The notes under the pieces were generated by a model. That model did no database searches, was not told the DNA's origin, and saw only the letters and a program-made list of their open reading frames with translations. This document shows positions 6,073-12,521 of a stretch of DNA of 13,223 bases, in pieces. Position 1 is the stretch's first letter; every line of letters begins with the position of its first letter. Made by a program: the position numbers and the translations under genes. The stretch is from DATDAH01 sp036525535 (GTDB taxonomy: Bacteria; Actinomycetota; Acidimicrobiia; Acidimicrobiales; DATDAH01): assembly GCA_036525535.1 (NCBI GenBank), contig DATDAH010000127.1, positions 1 to 13,223 of the forward strand, in the 5' to 3' direction.

Positions 6073-7242
6073 GTGAAGCTCGACCTGCTGTATGAGATCG
6101 ACGTCCCCGCTCCGTGGGGTGACAAGCCCCATCCGTATGCCCAGCGGGAGCACGAGCAGAAGGCCTACTACGAGGCCATGGACCAGATAACCCTGGCCGA
6201 CACGCTCGGGTTCAACACCTGCTGGGTGGTAGAGCACCACTTCCGCGAGGGTCGGTCGCACTGCCCCTCGTCGGAGGTCGTGCTCGGCGCGCTCTCCCAG
6301 CGGACCGAGCAGATCGGGATGGGGTTCGGCGTGACCCTCACGCCCTTCGGCTTCATCCACCCCGCCCGAGTGGCCGAGAAGGTGGCGACGGTGGACGTGC
6401 TGTCCAAGGGGCGGGTCCAGTGGGGCACCGGGCGGTCCACCCCCATGGAGCAGACGGCGTTCGGCGTCGACCGTGAGAAGAGCCGGGACGAGTGGCGAGA
6501 GGCCATCGAGATCATCTGCGGCATGTGGTGGGAGGAGTACTTCGAGTACGAGAGCGAGAGCTTCTCGTTCCCCCGCCGGATGGTGACGCCCAAGCCGTAC
6601 CAGGATCCGCATCCGCCGGCCTGGATGGCGGCCACGTCCCAGTCCTCGGCCACGACCGCAGGCGAGAACGGCCTGGGCCTCCTTTCCTTCACGATCATGC
6701 AGCCCATCGAGATGATGGCCAAGGCGATCGAGATGTACCGGGCCGCCCAGATCAACGCCACGCCCCTGACCGACGTCCAGACCAACAAGGTGGCGGCGTA
6801 CACGCTGGTCCATTGCGCCGAGGACGACGCCCAGCTCAAGACCAACGGGCTCTACGAGTCCCTCGGCTGGTGGTACCAGCACCTGGCCCAGTTCACGATC
6901 GACTGGGAGTTCCCCAACACCCCGCAGGAGGAGGTGGACCGGATCTTCCCGCTGATGAAACCGCTGGCCGAGGGCAACATCCCGATCGACACCTTCAACG
7001 ACGCCGACATGATCGTCTGTGGCGACGCCGACAAGTGCTTCGAGAAGATGAAGCACTACGCCGACCTCGGCGTGGACGAGCTCATCTGCTACGTCCAGTT
7101 CGGCTACCTGCCGCACGAGTCGGTCATGAAGACCATCGAGATCATCGGCAAGGAAGTGCTGCCGGAGATCGAGAAGTACGAGCCGCCCGCCGACTCTCCC
7201 GCCAAGGAGTTCGAGCGGATGGCGGCCGCGGCGAACAAGTAG
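6073..7242 (+). CDS. LLM-class flavin-dependent oxidoreductase (bacterial luciferase-like)
   Basis: 389 residues from GTG 6073, chosen because GGGAGG (6063-6068) sits 4 nt upstream and the protein then begins KLDLLYEIDVP on the first beta strand; the frame is open further upstream but reads as noncoding. The TIM-barrel luciferase-like features are clear: FNTCWVVEHHF (47-57), the GMGFGVTLTPFGFIHPARVAEKVATVD block, GRVQWGTGRS, a REAIEIICGMW helix, and the VTPKPYQDPHPPAWMAA flavin-proximal strand. The C-terminal GDADKCFEKMKHYADLGVDELICYVQFGYLPHE is the usual flavin/F420 phosphate end. Length is normal for full-size family members of the alkanal-monooxygenase alpha type. Substrate is unknown. A hairpin and 70 bp separate it from the SGNH-IclR-NTF2 operon. 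Confidence 0.93.
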   Translation: MKLDLLYEIDVPAPWGDKPHPYAQREHEQKAYYEAMDQITLADTLGFNTCWVVEHHFREGRSHCPSSEVVLGALSQRTEQIGMGFGVTLTPFGFIHPARVAEKVATVDVLSKGRVQWGTGRSTPMEQTAFGVDREKSRDEWREAIEIICGMWWEEYFEYESESFSFPRRMVTPKPYQDPHPPAWMAATSQSSATTAGENGLGLLSFTIMQPIEMMAKAIEMYRAAQINATPLTDVQTNKVAAYTLVHCAEDDAQLKTNGLYESLGWWYQHLAQFTIDWEFPNTPQEEVDRIFPLMKPLAEGNIPIDTFNDADMIVCGDADKCFEKMKHYADLGVDELICYVQFGYLPHESVMKTIEIIGKEVLPEIEKYEPPADSPAKEFERMAAAANK

Positions 7243-7264
7243 CCACGGCGATGCCGAGGGCTGA

Positions 7265-7293
7265 CGAGGCGGGGCCCGCACGGCCCCGCCTCG
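7265..7293. terminator. 12-bp GC hairpin between the LLM and SGNH genes
   Basis: CGAGGCGGGGCC (7265-7276) pairs exactly with 7282-7293 around the 5-nt loop CGCAC. It begins 22 nt after the LLM stop and ends 19 nt before the SGNH start. There is no T-tract. It may terminate or attenuate transcription entering the downstream operon. Confidence 0.6.
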
Positions 7294-7312
7294 CGGCGTT
7301 CCGGGGGGCGAC

Positions 7313-8356
7313 ATGAGCGAGGAGCCGATGGACCCCACCGCCGGCTCGCTCCGGCCGTCCGGCCCCCGACGCTCCGAGCAGGTCGAACCGTTCCTGCGGG
7401 GCTGCGCCTGGCCGGAGACGCCCGGCGTGCCCTACCCCCGGGCCAAGCCCGAGGGGGCCATGGGTCGGCTGCCGATCGACACGTGGGCCATGGCGTCTAT
7501 CCCCGCCGGGGTCCGCCTCGAGCTGGTCGGCGACGCCTCGGAGCTCGATGTGCGCTACTCGTGCGCCCACGCCAGCTTCGGCTACCTGGGTGGCGGCGAG
7601 GGCCACGAATTCGTGGTCTGGCGGGACGGCGAGCGGGTCGCTGTCGTCGACGCCGACGAGGGCGAGCACACCGTCCGCCTGCCCCTGGGAATCGGCGACG
7701 ACCGGGTCGTCGTGTACCTGCCGGAGCGCATGGGGCCGACGATCCTCGAGGTCGTCGGCGTCGGCGGGTCGATCGCCCCGGCCCCCGCCCAGCCCCGCTG
7801 GCTCTGCTACGGGGACTCCATTGCGGAAGGCTGGGTCGTGACCGCCCCGGACCGGGCGTGGCCCGTTGTGGTCGCCCGGGAGCACGGGCTCGACGTCGTC
7901 AACCTCGGGTATGCCGGATCGGCCCGGGGTGAGATCCCGTCGGCCGAGGAGCTCGCCGAACTGGATGCCGACGTCATCTCGATCGCCCACGGGACCAACT
8001 GCTGGACCCGGACGCCGCACAGCGCCGAGCTGTTCGCCACCGGCTTGGTCGCCTTCCTGGACATCGTGCGGGACGGGCACCCCGACACGCCGATCGTGGC
8101 CGTCAGCCCCATCACCCGACCCGACGGCGAGGCCACCCCGAACCGGCTGGGCACGACCCTGACCGACCTGCGGCTCGCATTCGAGTCCGTCGTCGCCGAG
8201 CGGATCGCCCTGGGCGACCGGGCGCTGACGCTGGTCGAGGGGCTGCCCATCGTCCCCGTCGCCCTGCTGGCCGATGGCATCCACCCCGGCGACGACGGCC
8301 ACGCCGCCATGGCCGCGGCGATCGGACCCGTCATCGCGGCGAGCGTCTCGAGCTGA
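7313..8356 (+). CDS. SGNH/GDSL-family hydrolase with N-terminal beta-sandwich domain
   Basis: 347 residues. The catalytic C-terminal half has SGNH block I CYGDSIAEGW (Ser169), block II Gly in LGYAGSARG (about 202), block III HGTN (Asn229) and block V DGIHPGDDGH (Asp321, His324), so all four signature residues are present. The first 155 residues, rich in short beta strands (VRLELVGDASELDVRYS, EFVVWRDGERVAVVD, DRVVVYLPERMGPTILEV), look like the N-terminal jelly-roll seen in SsfX3-type esterases and acyltransferases. No signal peptide, so cytoplasmic. It may cleave or transfer an ester group on a small molecule. GGGGGG at 7303-7308 supports ATG 7313; ATG 7328 is an alternative. The next gene begins 1 nt after its stop, so it leads an operon. 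Confidence 0.88.
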   Translation: MSEEPMDPTAGSLRPSGPRRSEQVEPFLRGCAWPETPGVPYPRAKPEGAMGRLPIDTWAMASIPAGVRLELVGDASELDVRYSCAHASFGYLGGGEGHEFVVWRDGERVAVVDADEGEHTVRLPLGIGDDRVVVYLPERMGPTILEVVGVGGSIAPAPAQPRWLCYGDSIAEGWVVTAPDRAWPVVVAREHGLDVVNLGYAGSARGEIPSAEELAELDADVISIAHGTNCWTRTPHSAELFATGLVAFLDIVRDGHPDTPIVAVSPITRPDGEATPNRLGTTLTDLRLAFESVVAERIALGDRALTLVEGLPIVPVALLADGIHPGDDGHAAMAAAIGPVIAASVSS

Positions 8357-8357
8357 C

Positions 8358-9194
8358 ATGGCCCGGCCGGCACCGGCGGTCGACCGGGCCGTCGAGATCC
8401 TCGACTTCCTGACGGACAACCCGCGGGACGCCTTCTCGCTCTCCGAGCTGGCCCGCCGCCTCGACCTGAACAAGGCCAGCGCCCACGCCATCCTCAACGC
8501 CCTCACCGACCAGGGCTACCTGCTGCGCCACCCCAGCCGGAAGGACTACCGGCTGGGGCCCCGCCTGATCGCCGTGGGCGAGGCGGCCCGGGAGCAGTAC
8601 CCGGTCGTGGAGTTCGCCCGGGACGAGCTGCGCCGCCTCAGCGAGGACCTCGGGACCGAGTGCGTCGCCAGCGCACCGATCGGCAACGAGATGGTCATCG
8701 TCGACCGGGCCGGGCCGGTGCGGCCCATCGGGCTGACCGTGGCCGTCGGCTACCGCTTTCCGCTGGTCCCGCCGATGGGGACGGTCTTCATGGCCTGGTC
8801 GTCCCCGGAGGAGATCGACGAGTGGCTGCGCCGGGTCGGCCCCGACGTGACCGAGGCCGAACTGGACCGCTACCGCTTGGCGCTGGGTGCCGTGCGGGGC
8901 CGGGGATACTCGGCGGGGCTGGACGCCGACGGCAGTCGCTCCTTGGCGGAGGCTCAAGCCGGCGACCTCGACGGCGACGAATACCAGCTCATCGAGATGG
9001 GCGGCGCCGAGGAGTACCGGGTCACCACCATCGGCGCCCCGGTGTTCGACACCGAGGGCGCGGTGGCCCTCGGGGTCTTCATCCTCGGCTTCCGGGATGC
9101 CCTGACGGCCGAGCAGGTCCCCGACGTCGCCGAGCGCCTGAAGAAGGCGACGGGCGCCATCACCGAGTCGATCCATGGCCGCCCACCCCGCTGA
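8358..9194 (+). CDS. IclR-family transcriptional regulator
   Basis: 278 residues. An N-terminal winged helix-turn-helix (about 5-70: AVDRAVEILDFL, then SLSELARRLDLNKASAHAILNALTDQGYLLR and the wing KDYRLGPRL) is followed by the IclR effector-binding domain, with ECVASAPIGNEMVIVDRAG, the VGYRFPLVPPMGTVFMAW loop and a final IGAPVFDTEGAVALGVFILGF. IclR proteins bind small aromatic or carbonyl metabolites and act as repressors or activators, often of adjacent catabolic genes. Only 1 nt separates it from the SGNH stop and it overlaps the next gene by 20 bp, so it is probably the co-transcribed regulator of this cassette. ATG 8358 gives a normal N-terminus. Which promoter it controls is not visible; the palindromes at 6015-6062 are candidates. 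Confidence 0.95.
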   Translation: MARPAPAVDRAVEILDFLTDNPRDAFSLSELARRLDLNKASAHAILNALTDQGYLLRHPSRKDYRLGPRLIAVGEAAREQYPVVEFARDELRRLSEDLGTECVASAPIGNEMVIVDRAGPVRPIGLTVAVGYRFPLVPPMGTVFMAWSSPEEIDEWLRRVGPDVTEAELDRYRLALGAVRGRGYSAGLDADGSRSLAEAQAGDLDGDEYQLIEMGGAEEYRVTTIGAPVFDTEGAVALGVFILGFRDALTAEQVPDVAERLKKATGAITESIHGRPPR

Positions 9195-9612
9195 GCTGGC
9201 CCACCGCTACGCGGTGGCGCTGGACCGCAAGGACTGGGATGCCCTCGTCGGGCTGTTCGTGCCGGCGATCCAGGACAAGGTCCGGGCGTCGCTGGTGCCC
9301 GCCGTCCATCGCCTCGGCGTGACCGTGCTCGCCGTGACCACCCAGACCGTGGACCTCGTCGACGACGACCACGCCACCGGCGTCGTCTACTGCACGGGCG
9401 AGATCGAGGACCCCGACCAGGGTTGGATCCGCCAGCAGATCGTCTATCAGGACCGCTACGAACGGGTCGACGGCCAGTGGTACATCAAGGCCAGGGACCA
9501 CCAGCTCGTCTACGGCGAGCAATTGCCAACGAACCCCCTCACCCAACCCCCCGCCGACTGGCCCACCCACCAAACCGGCCGCGGCACCTACCCCCCTCGT
9601 TCTGGCCTCTGA
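9175..9612 (+). CDS. NTF2-like / SnoaL-type protein
   Basis: 145 residues. The opening helix ELAHRYAVALDRKDWDALVGLF, an alternation of strands (VTVLAVTTQTVDLVDD, ATGVVYCTGEIED, QQIVYQDRYERVDGQWYIKARDHQLVY) and length fit the SnoaL-like cone fold of the NTF2 superfamily. Members are ketosteroid-isomerase-like enzymes, polyketide cyclases or binding proteins; no activity can be claimed here. Start ATG 9175 lies within the IclR gene, a 20-bp overlap. The Pro/Thr-rich C-terminal tail ends S-G-L-stop, and its last codons and TGA (9610-9612) are formed by the left arm of the hairpin repeat at 9602-9645, so the natural C-terminus may have been changed by that element. Confidence 0.85.
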   Translation: MAAHPAELAHRYAVALDRKDWDALVGLFVPAIQDKVRASLVPAVHRLGVTVLAVTTQTVDLVDDDHATGVVYCTGEIEDPDQGWIRQQIVYQDRYERVDGQWYIKARDHQLVYGEQLPTNPLTQPPADWPTHQTGRGTYPPRSGL

Positions 9613-9645
9613 TCCTCCGGTCATGACCGGAGGATCAGAGGCCAG
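9602..9645. repeat. Hairpin repeat A, perfect 44-bp palindrome
   Basis: Two 22-nt arms (9602-9623, 9624-9645) are exactly complementary with no spacer; the left arm runs CTGGCC...GATCCTCCGGTCA. It carries the stop codon of the NTF2-like gene and likely terminates that operon. The same sequence framework recurs at 10628-10677 and 10688-10739, so it is one copy of a dispersed hairpin family. Confidence 0.9.
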
Positions 9646-9680
9646 TTGGCCGACGTTCGGCCGAGATGTACGGTCGCTCC

Positions 9681-9723
9681 TGCGCTTCCCCCGCCGACGA
9701 AATCACGCGTCTGGGGAAGCGCA
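9681..9723 (+). promoter_or_regulatory. Stem that buries the ribosome binding site of the AbiEi-DUF559 gene
   Basis: TGCGCTTCCCC (9681-9691) is exactly complementary to GGGGAAGCGCA (9713-9723), with a 21-nt loop. The right arm contains the only plausible ribosome binding site (GGGGA, 9713-9717) and the A of the ATG. In mRNA this would block initiation unless opened. A shorter inverted repeat GGCCGA-CGT-TCGGCC (9648-9662) lies just upstream. Confidence 0.5.
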
Positions 9724-10640
9724 TGCCCCCTCTTCTCTCGGCTGTCGCCGCGCTCGCCGGGCGCCAACACGGCCTCGTCACCACGCCGCAGGTCATGGAC
9801 CTCGGCGGTACTCGACACGTGATCACCCACATGGTCGCTTGCGGACAGTGGGACCGGGTCACGCCGATGCTCCTCCGCAGGGTGGGTAGCCCTCGATCTC
9901 GTGGTCAGCGCGTCATGGCGGCGGTGCTGGATGCCGGTGAGGGAGCCGGACTCTCACATCGGTCGGCCGCCGCATGGTGGCGCCTGCGCGGCTTCCTCCT
10001 CGCCGACATCGAGGTGATGCGCCTTCGATCGATGAACTCGATCCCGCCACGCCTGGCCCGCACCATTCACGAGCCCCGACGCCTTCCTTCTCACCACCTG
10101 ACCGTGCTCGACTGGGTCCCCATCACGGTTCCGTCACGGATCCCCTTCGACCTCGCCGCCACCCAGCCACGGCTGGCGGCCAAGGCCCTCGACCGGGCCT
10201 GGGCCGCGAACCTCCTCACCTTCACGAGCTCGACGCTGATGCTCGACGATCTGGCCGAGCGAGGGCGAAAAGGCATCACGCTGATGCGCGAGCTGCTGGC
10301 CGAGCGCGGACCCGACTACCGGCCGAATGACACGAACCTCGAGGACCGCTTCCAGGAACTGGCTCGGGAGGCCGGCTTCTACGACCTCGAACGCCAGCGC
10401 AACCTTCTCGACCGTGAATGGCTGGGCCGAGTCGACTTCGTCAGCGCCGAGCGAATGCTGGTCATCGAGGTCGACAGCGCCTTCTGTCACGGTGCCCTCG
10501 TCGACGAGGCCGACGACCTCGTCCGCACCGAGGCGCTGACGGCTGCCGGTTACCGCGTCGAGCGATTCACGGACAACGAGGTCTGGTTCGACCCGAAGGG
10601 CACCGTCACCCGCCTCCGCACCATCCGTTCTGGCCCCTGA
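9723..10640 (+). CDS. AbiEi-antitoxin-like / DUF559 (Vsr-like nuclease fold) protein
   Basis: 305 residues from ATG 9723. The N-terminus AVAALAGRQHGLVTTPQVMDLGGTRHVITHMVACGQWDRVTPMLLRR is the winged-helix domain of AbiEi-type antitoxins; the middle GLSHRSAAAWWRLRGF is its usual follow-up. The C-terminus is a DUF559 domain with a restriction-endonuclease-like core: Glu207 in LEDRF, Asp238 in RVDFV, Glu249 and Asp251 in LVIEVDS, then AGYRVERFTDNEV. DUF559 normally reads EVDGxxxH; here EVDSAFCH. Such single-gene AbiEi-DUF559 proteins are common, multi-copy and uncharacterised in actinobacteria; no cognate toxin gene is adjacent. An in-frame ATG at 9666 lacks a ribosome binding site. The last residues R-S-G-P-stop lie in hairpin repeat B. 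Confidence 0.88.
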   Translation: MPPLLSAVAALAGRQHGLVTTPQVMDLGGTRHVITHMVACGQWDRVTPMLLRRVGSPRSRGQRVMAAVLDAGEGAGLSHRSAAAWWRLRGFLLADIEVMRLRSMNSIPPRLARTIHEPRRLPSHHLTVLDWVPITVPSRIPFDLAATQPRLAAKALDRAWAANLLTFTSSTLMLDDLAERGRKGITLMRELLAERGPDYRPNDTNLEDRFQELAREAGFYDLERQRNLLDREWLGRVDFVSAERMLVIEVDSAFCHGALVDEADDLVRTEALTAAGYRVERFTDNEVWFDPKGTVTRLRTIRSGP

Positions 10641-10677
10641 TCCTCCGGTCATAGGCGGAGGATCGGAGGCCAGAACC
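10628..10677. repeat. Hairpin repeat B
   Basis: Left arm 10628-10648 pairs with 10657-10677 (21 bp with one mismatch and one G-T) around an 8-nt loop GTCATAGG. The left arm contributes the final codons CGT-TCT-GGC-CCC-TGA of the AbiEi-DUF559 gene. Nearly identical to repeat C 61 bp on and to repeat A about 1 kb upstream. Probable terminator. Confidence 0.88.
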
Positions 10678-10687
10678 AACAGCCTCT

Positions 10688-10739
10688 CGTTCTGGCCCTT
10701 GATCCTCCGGTGATAGGCGGAGGATCGGAGGCCAGAACG
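10688..10739. repeat. Hairpin repeat C
   Basis: Left arm 10688-10709 and right arm 10718-10739 form a 22-bp stem with one mismatch and two G-T pairs, loop GTGATAGG. It is a tandem copy of repeat B (same strand, 61-bp offset) and lies 11 nt from the stop of the convergent alpha/beta hydrolase gene, so it probably terminates that operon as well. Confidence 0.88.
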
Positions 10740-10750
10740 GGCAGGGCGGG

Positions 10751-11650
10751 TCAGGAGGGTTGGAACTGGTTGAGGAGGCGGGCCAGCTCGAGGGGTTGGT
10801 CGCCTTGGAGGCTGTGGCCGGCGTCGGCGACGACCTCGACCTGGGTGGTGGGCTGACGGCGCACGAGCTCGGCCTGGTCCTCGTCGCCGACGACGCTGCC
10901 GGCGGCCCCGCCCCGCAGGAACAGGATCGGTGCCGTGATCTCGTCGACCTTGTCCCAGAGGGAGTCGAAGTCGGGCATCTCGCCCTCGGGGAAGTTCCAC
11001 TCCCGCATGGCATCCCACCGCCAGGTCCAGCTGCCGTCGGGGTTCTCCTTCGCGTTGTGCAGGATCCCCCGCCGCAGGGAGGAGACCGACCGGGTCGGGT
11101 TGAACTCGACCGTGCGGTCCAGGATCTCCTGGAACGAGGCGAAGGTCTCGGGTCCTGACACGAAGGTGACGATTGGCTCCGCTTTGGCGTGGTCGACCCC
11201 GGGGGTGACGTCCACGACGGCCAGCCGGCGCACCAGCTCGGGGTGCTGAGCGGCGAGGCAGATGGCGGTGAGCCCGCCGAGGGACATGCCGACGACCAGC
11301 TCAGCCGTCGGCGCCACCTCGCGGACCACGACGGCCACGTCGTCGGCCAGGTGCGGCGGCCAATAGGAGTGATCCTCCCGCCAGTCGGAGTGCCCGTGGC
11401 CGGGCAGGTCGACGGCCAGCAGCGGTCGGTCCAGCGCCAAGGCCACCGTGTCCCAGGTGTGGGCGTTCTGGGCCCCGCCGTGGATGAACACGATCTCCGG
11501 GGGCCCGGTGCCCCAGCGCAGGGCGCTGACCCGGCGCTCGCCGTCGACGGGTACCGACACGCGCTCGACGGTCGGCGGCCCGGACCAGGGCAAGCCCACC
11601 TCCTCGGCGTTGTCCTGGAACAGGCCGAACTCGTCGTAGGCCTCGGTCAT
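10751..11650 (-). CDS. Alpha/beta hydrolase
   Basis: 299 residues. Alpha/beta-hydrolase landmarks: the oxyanion-region strand IVFIHGGAQNAHTW (53-66), AVDLPGHGHSDW (79-90), the nucleophile elbow GMSLGG (121-126, Ser123), a late strand PILFLRGGAAGSVVGDED carrying the acid residue (about 255-258) and His279 in ADAGHSLQGDQP. The Trp-rich insert (207-220) forms the cap. No signal peptide, so cytoplasmic. It could be an esterase, a C-C bond hydrolase or an epoxide/lactone hydrolase; the Ser nucleophile argues against Asp-type epoxide hydrolases and dehalogenases. The start ATG overlaps the SDR stop as ATGA (11647-11650), so the two are translationally coupled and perhaps act in sequence on one substrate. 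Confidence 0.92.
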   Translation of the reverse strand: MTEAYDEFGLFQDNAEEVGLPWSGPPTVERVSVPVDGERRVSALRWGTGPPEIVFIHGGAQNAHTWDTVALALDRPLLAVDLPGHGHSDWREDHSYWPPHLADDVAVVVREVAPTAELVVGMSLGGLTAICLAAQHPELVRRLAVVDVTPGVDHAKAEPIVTFVSGPETFASFQEILDRTVEFNPTRSVSSLRRGILHNAKENPDGSWTWRWDAMREWNFPEGEMPDFDSLWDKVDEITAPILFLRGGAAGSVVGDEDQAELVRRQPTTQVEVVADAGHSLQGDQPLELARLLNQFQPS

Positions 11651-12465
11651 GGCATGACGCCCCGGAGCCCGTCGTCGCCGAAGACCGGCTCGAGGAAGGC
11701 GTGGTAGAGCGGCCCCCGCCGCAACGAGTGGCCACCGTCCACGTGCAGGACCTGGCCGGTCACCCAGGTCGACTGGTCACCCGCCAGGTAGGCCACGGCG
11801 TCGGCGATGTCGTCCACCGTGCCCGGCCGGGCGATGGGCATCTGTTCGAGGTAGTCGTCCAGGACCGGCCCGCCGTCGGTGATGGCGGCCACCAGCTCGG
11901 TGGCCACCAGGCCGGGGGCGATGGCGTTGACCCGTACGTTCGAGGCCCCGAGCTCGTCGGCCCCCATCTGCACGAGCGCCTCGATGCCCGCCTTGCTCGG
12001 CCCGTAGGCCCCGAACCATCGGTGCGTGGTCGTCCCCGCGATGGACGAGATGCCGATGAAGGACCCGCCTCCGCCCCGGATCATCACGGGAGCGGCGTGC
12101 TTGAGGGCCAGGAACGTCCCGACGACGTTCAGGTCCATGGTGTCCCGGAACGCCTGGGCGTCGACCTGGGTGATGGGGCCGATGGTCGACGAGCCGCCGG
12201 CCGACGCCACGACCACATCCAGGGTCCCCGTCGGCTCGGCCGCGGCCGCCACCGCGGCCTGGACCTGGGCCTCTTCGGTCACGTCGCAGGCCACCGCCCG
12301 CACATCGCCCGCCAACTGGGCCATCGCGGTGTCCAAGCGCTCCTGGCTCCGACCGCAGATCGTCACCACGGCTCCCTCGGCCGCCAGGCGCCGGGCGCAG
12401 CCCAGCCCGATGCCGCTGCCGCCACCGGTCACCAGTGCGCCCTTGCCGTCCAGTCCGTATCCCAT
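11647..12465 (-). CDS. SDR-family NADP-type oxidoreductase
   Basis: 272 residues. TGGGSGIG (13-20), Arg39 in CGRS after beta-2 (favours NADP), DV (61-62), Asn113 in LNVVG, Ser141 in ISSIAG, Tyr154 and Lys158 in YGPSK, and PGLVATE (184-190) make a complete classical SDR. The C-terminus has an extra tail after VDGGHSLRRG, about 22 residues ending GDDGLRGVMP, which may cover the active site. ATG 12465 has no ribosome binding site; TAGAAC 6 nt upstream could be a -10 of a leaderless transcript. It is first in a two-gene operon with the alpha/beta hydrolase. Its cofactor preference differs from the SDR at 5013-5783, so the two are not recent duplicates. Substrate is unknown. Confidence 0.93.
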   Translation of the reverse strand: MGYGLDGKGALVTGGGSGIGLGCARRLAAEGAVVTICGRSQERLDTAMAQLAGDVRAVACDVTEEAQVQAAVAAAAEPTGTLDVVVASAGGSSTIGPITQVDAQAFRDTMDLNVVGTFLALKHAAPVMIRGGGGSFIGISSIAGTTTHRWFGAYGPSKAGIEALVQMGADELGASNVRVNAIAPGLVATELVAAITDGGPVLDDYLEQMPIARPGTVDDIADAVAYLAGDQSTWVTGQVLHVDGGHSLRRGPLYHAFLEPVFGDDGLRGVMP

Positions 12466-12521
12466 CCGGTTGTTCTAGCCCGAGTCGAAGCCGTCTCGGT
12501 TCCCGCAAGTAGTGTCCTGCC
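12466..12521. promoter_or_regulatory. Short divergent promoter region, possibly two leaderless starts
   Basis: 56 bp between divergent starts. On the plus strand TAGTGT (12510-12515) lies 6 nt before the GTG at 12522; on the minus strand TAGAAC (12472-12477) lies 6 nt before the ATG at 12465. Both fit a -10 box placed so that transcription starts at the start codon, and neither gene has a Shine-Dalgarno. -35 boxes are not clear. Confidence 0.4.

Noticed and set aside
6046..8506. Long minus-strand open frames (430 and 454 codons) opposite the LLM and SGNH genes
   Set aside because: Compositionally biased translations that mirror the coding strand; the plus-strand genes carry complete family motifs.
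9666..9722. Alternative start ATG 9666 for the AbiEi-DUF559 gene
   Set aside because: No ribosome binding site, and the extra 19 residues are not typical of the family; 9723 has GGGGA at the right spacing.
10628..10739. Tandem hairpins as a CRISPR array
   Set aside because: Only two units, each itself a long inverted repeat, a 10-nt gap, and no cas genes.
9602..10739. AbiEi-DUF559 gene flanked by hairpins A and B/C as a composite mobile element
   Set aside because: The hairpins also act as ordinary 3' ends, no target-site duplication or transposase is visible, and hairpin C serves the neighbouring hydrolase gene; kept only as a repeat family.
10761..10774. TGGAACTGGTTGAG, seven of eight fixed KstR positions
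   Set aside because: Lies in the last codons of the alpha/beta hydrolase and the outer A is missing; encoded by N-Q-F, so likely chance.
12464..12477. KstR half-site GTTCTA upstream of the NADP-type SDR
   Set aside because: Only one half matches; the other half overlaps the start codon and does not fit.
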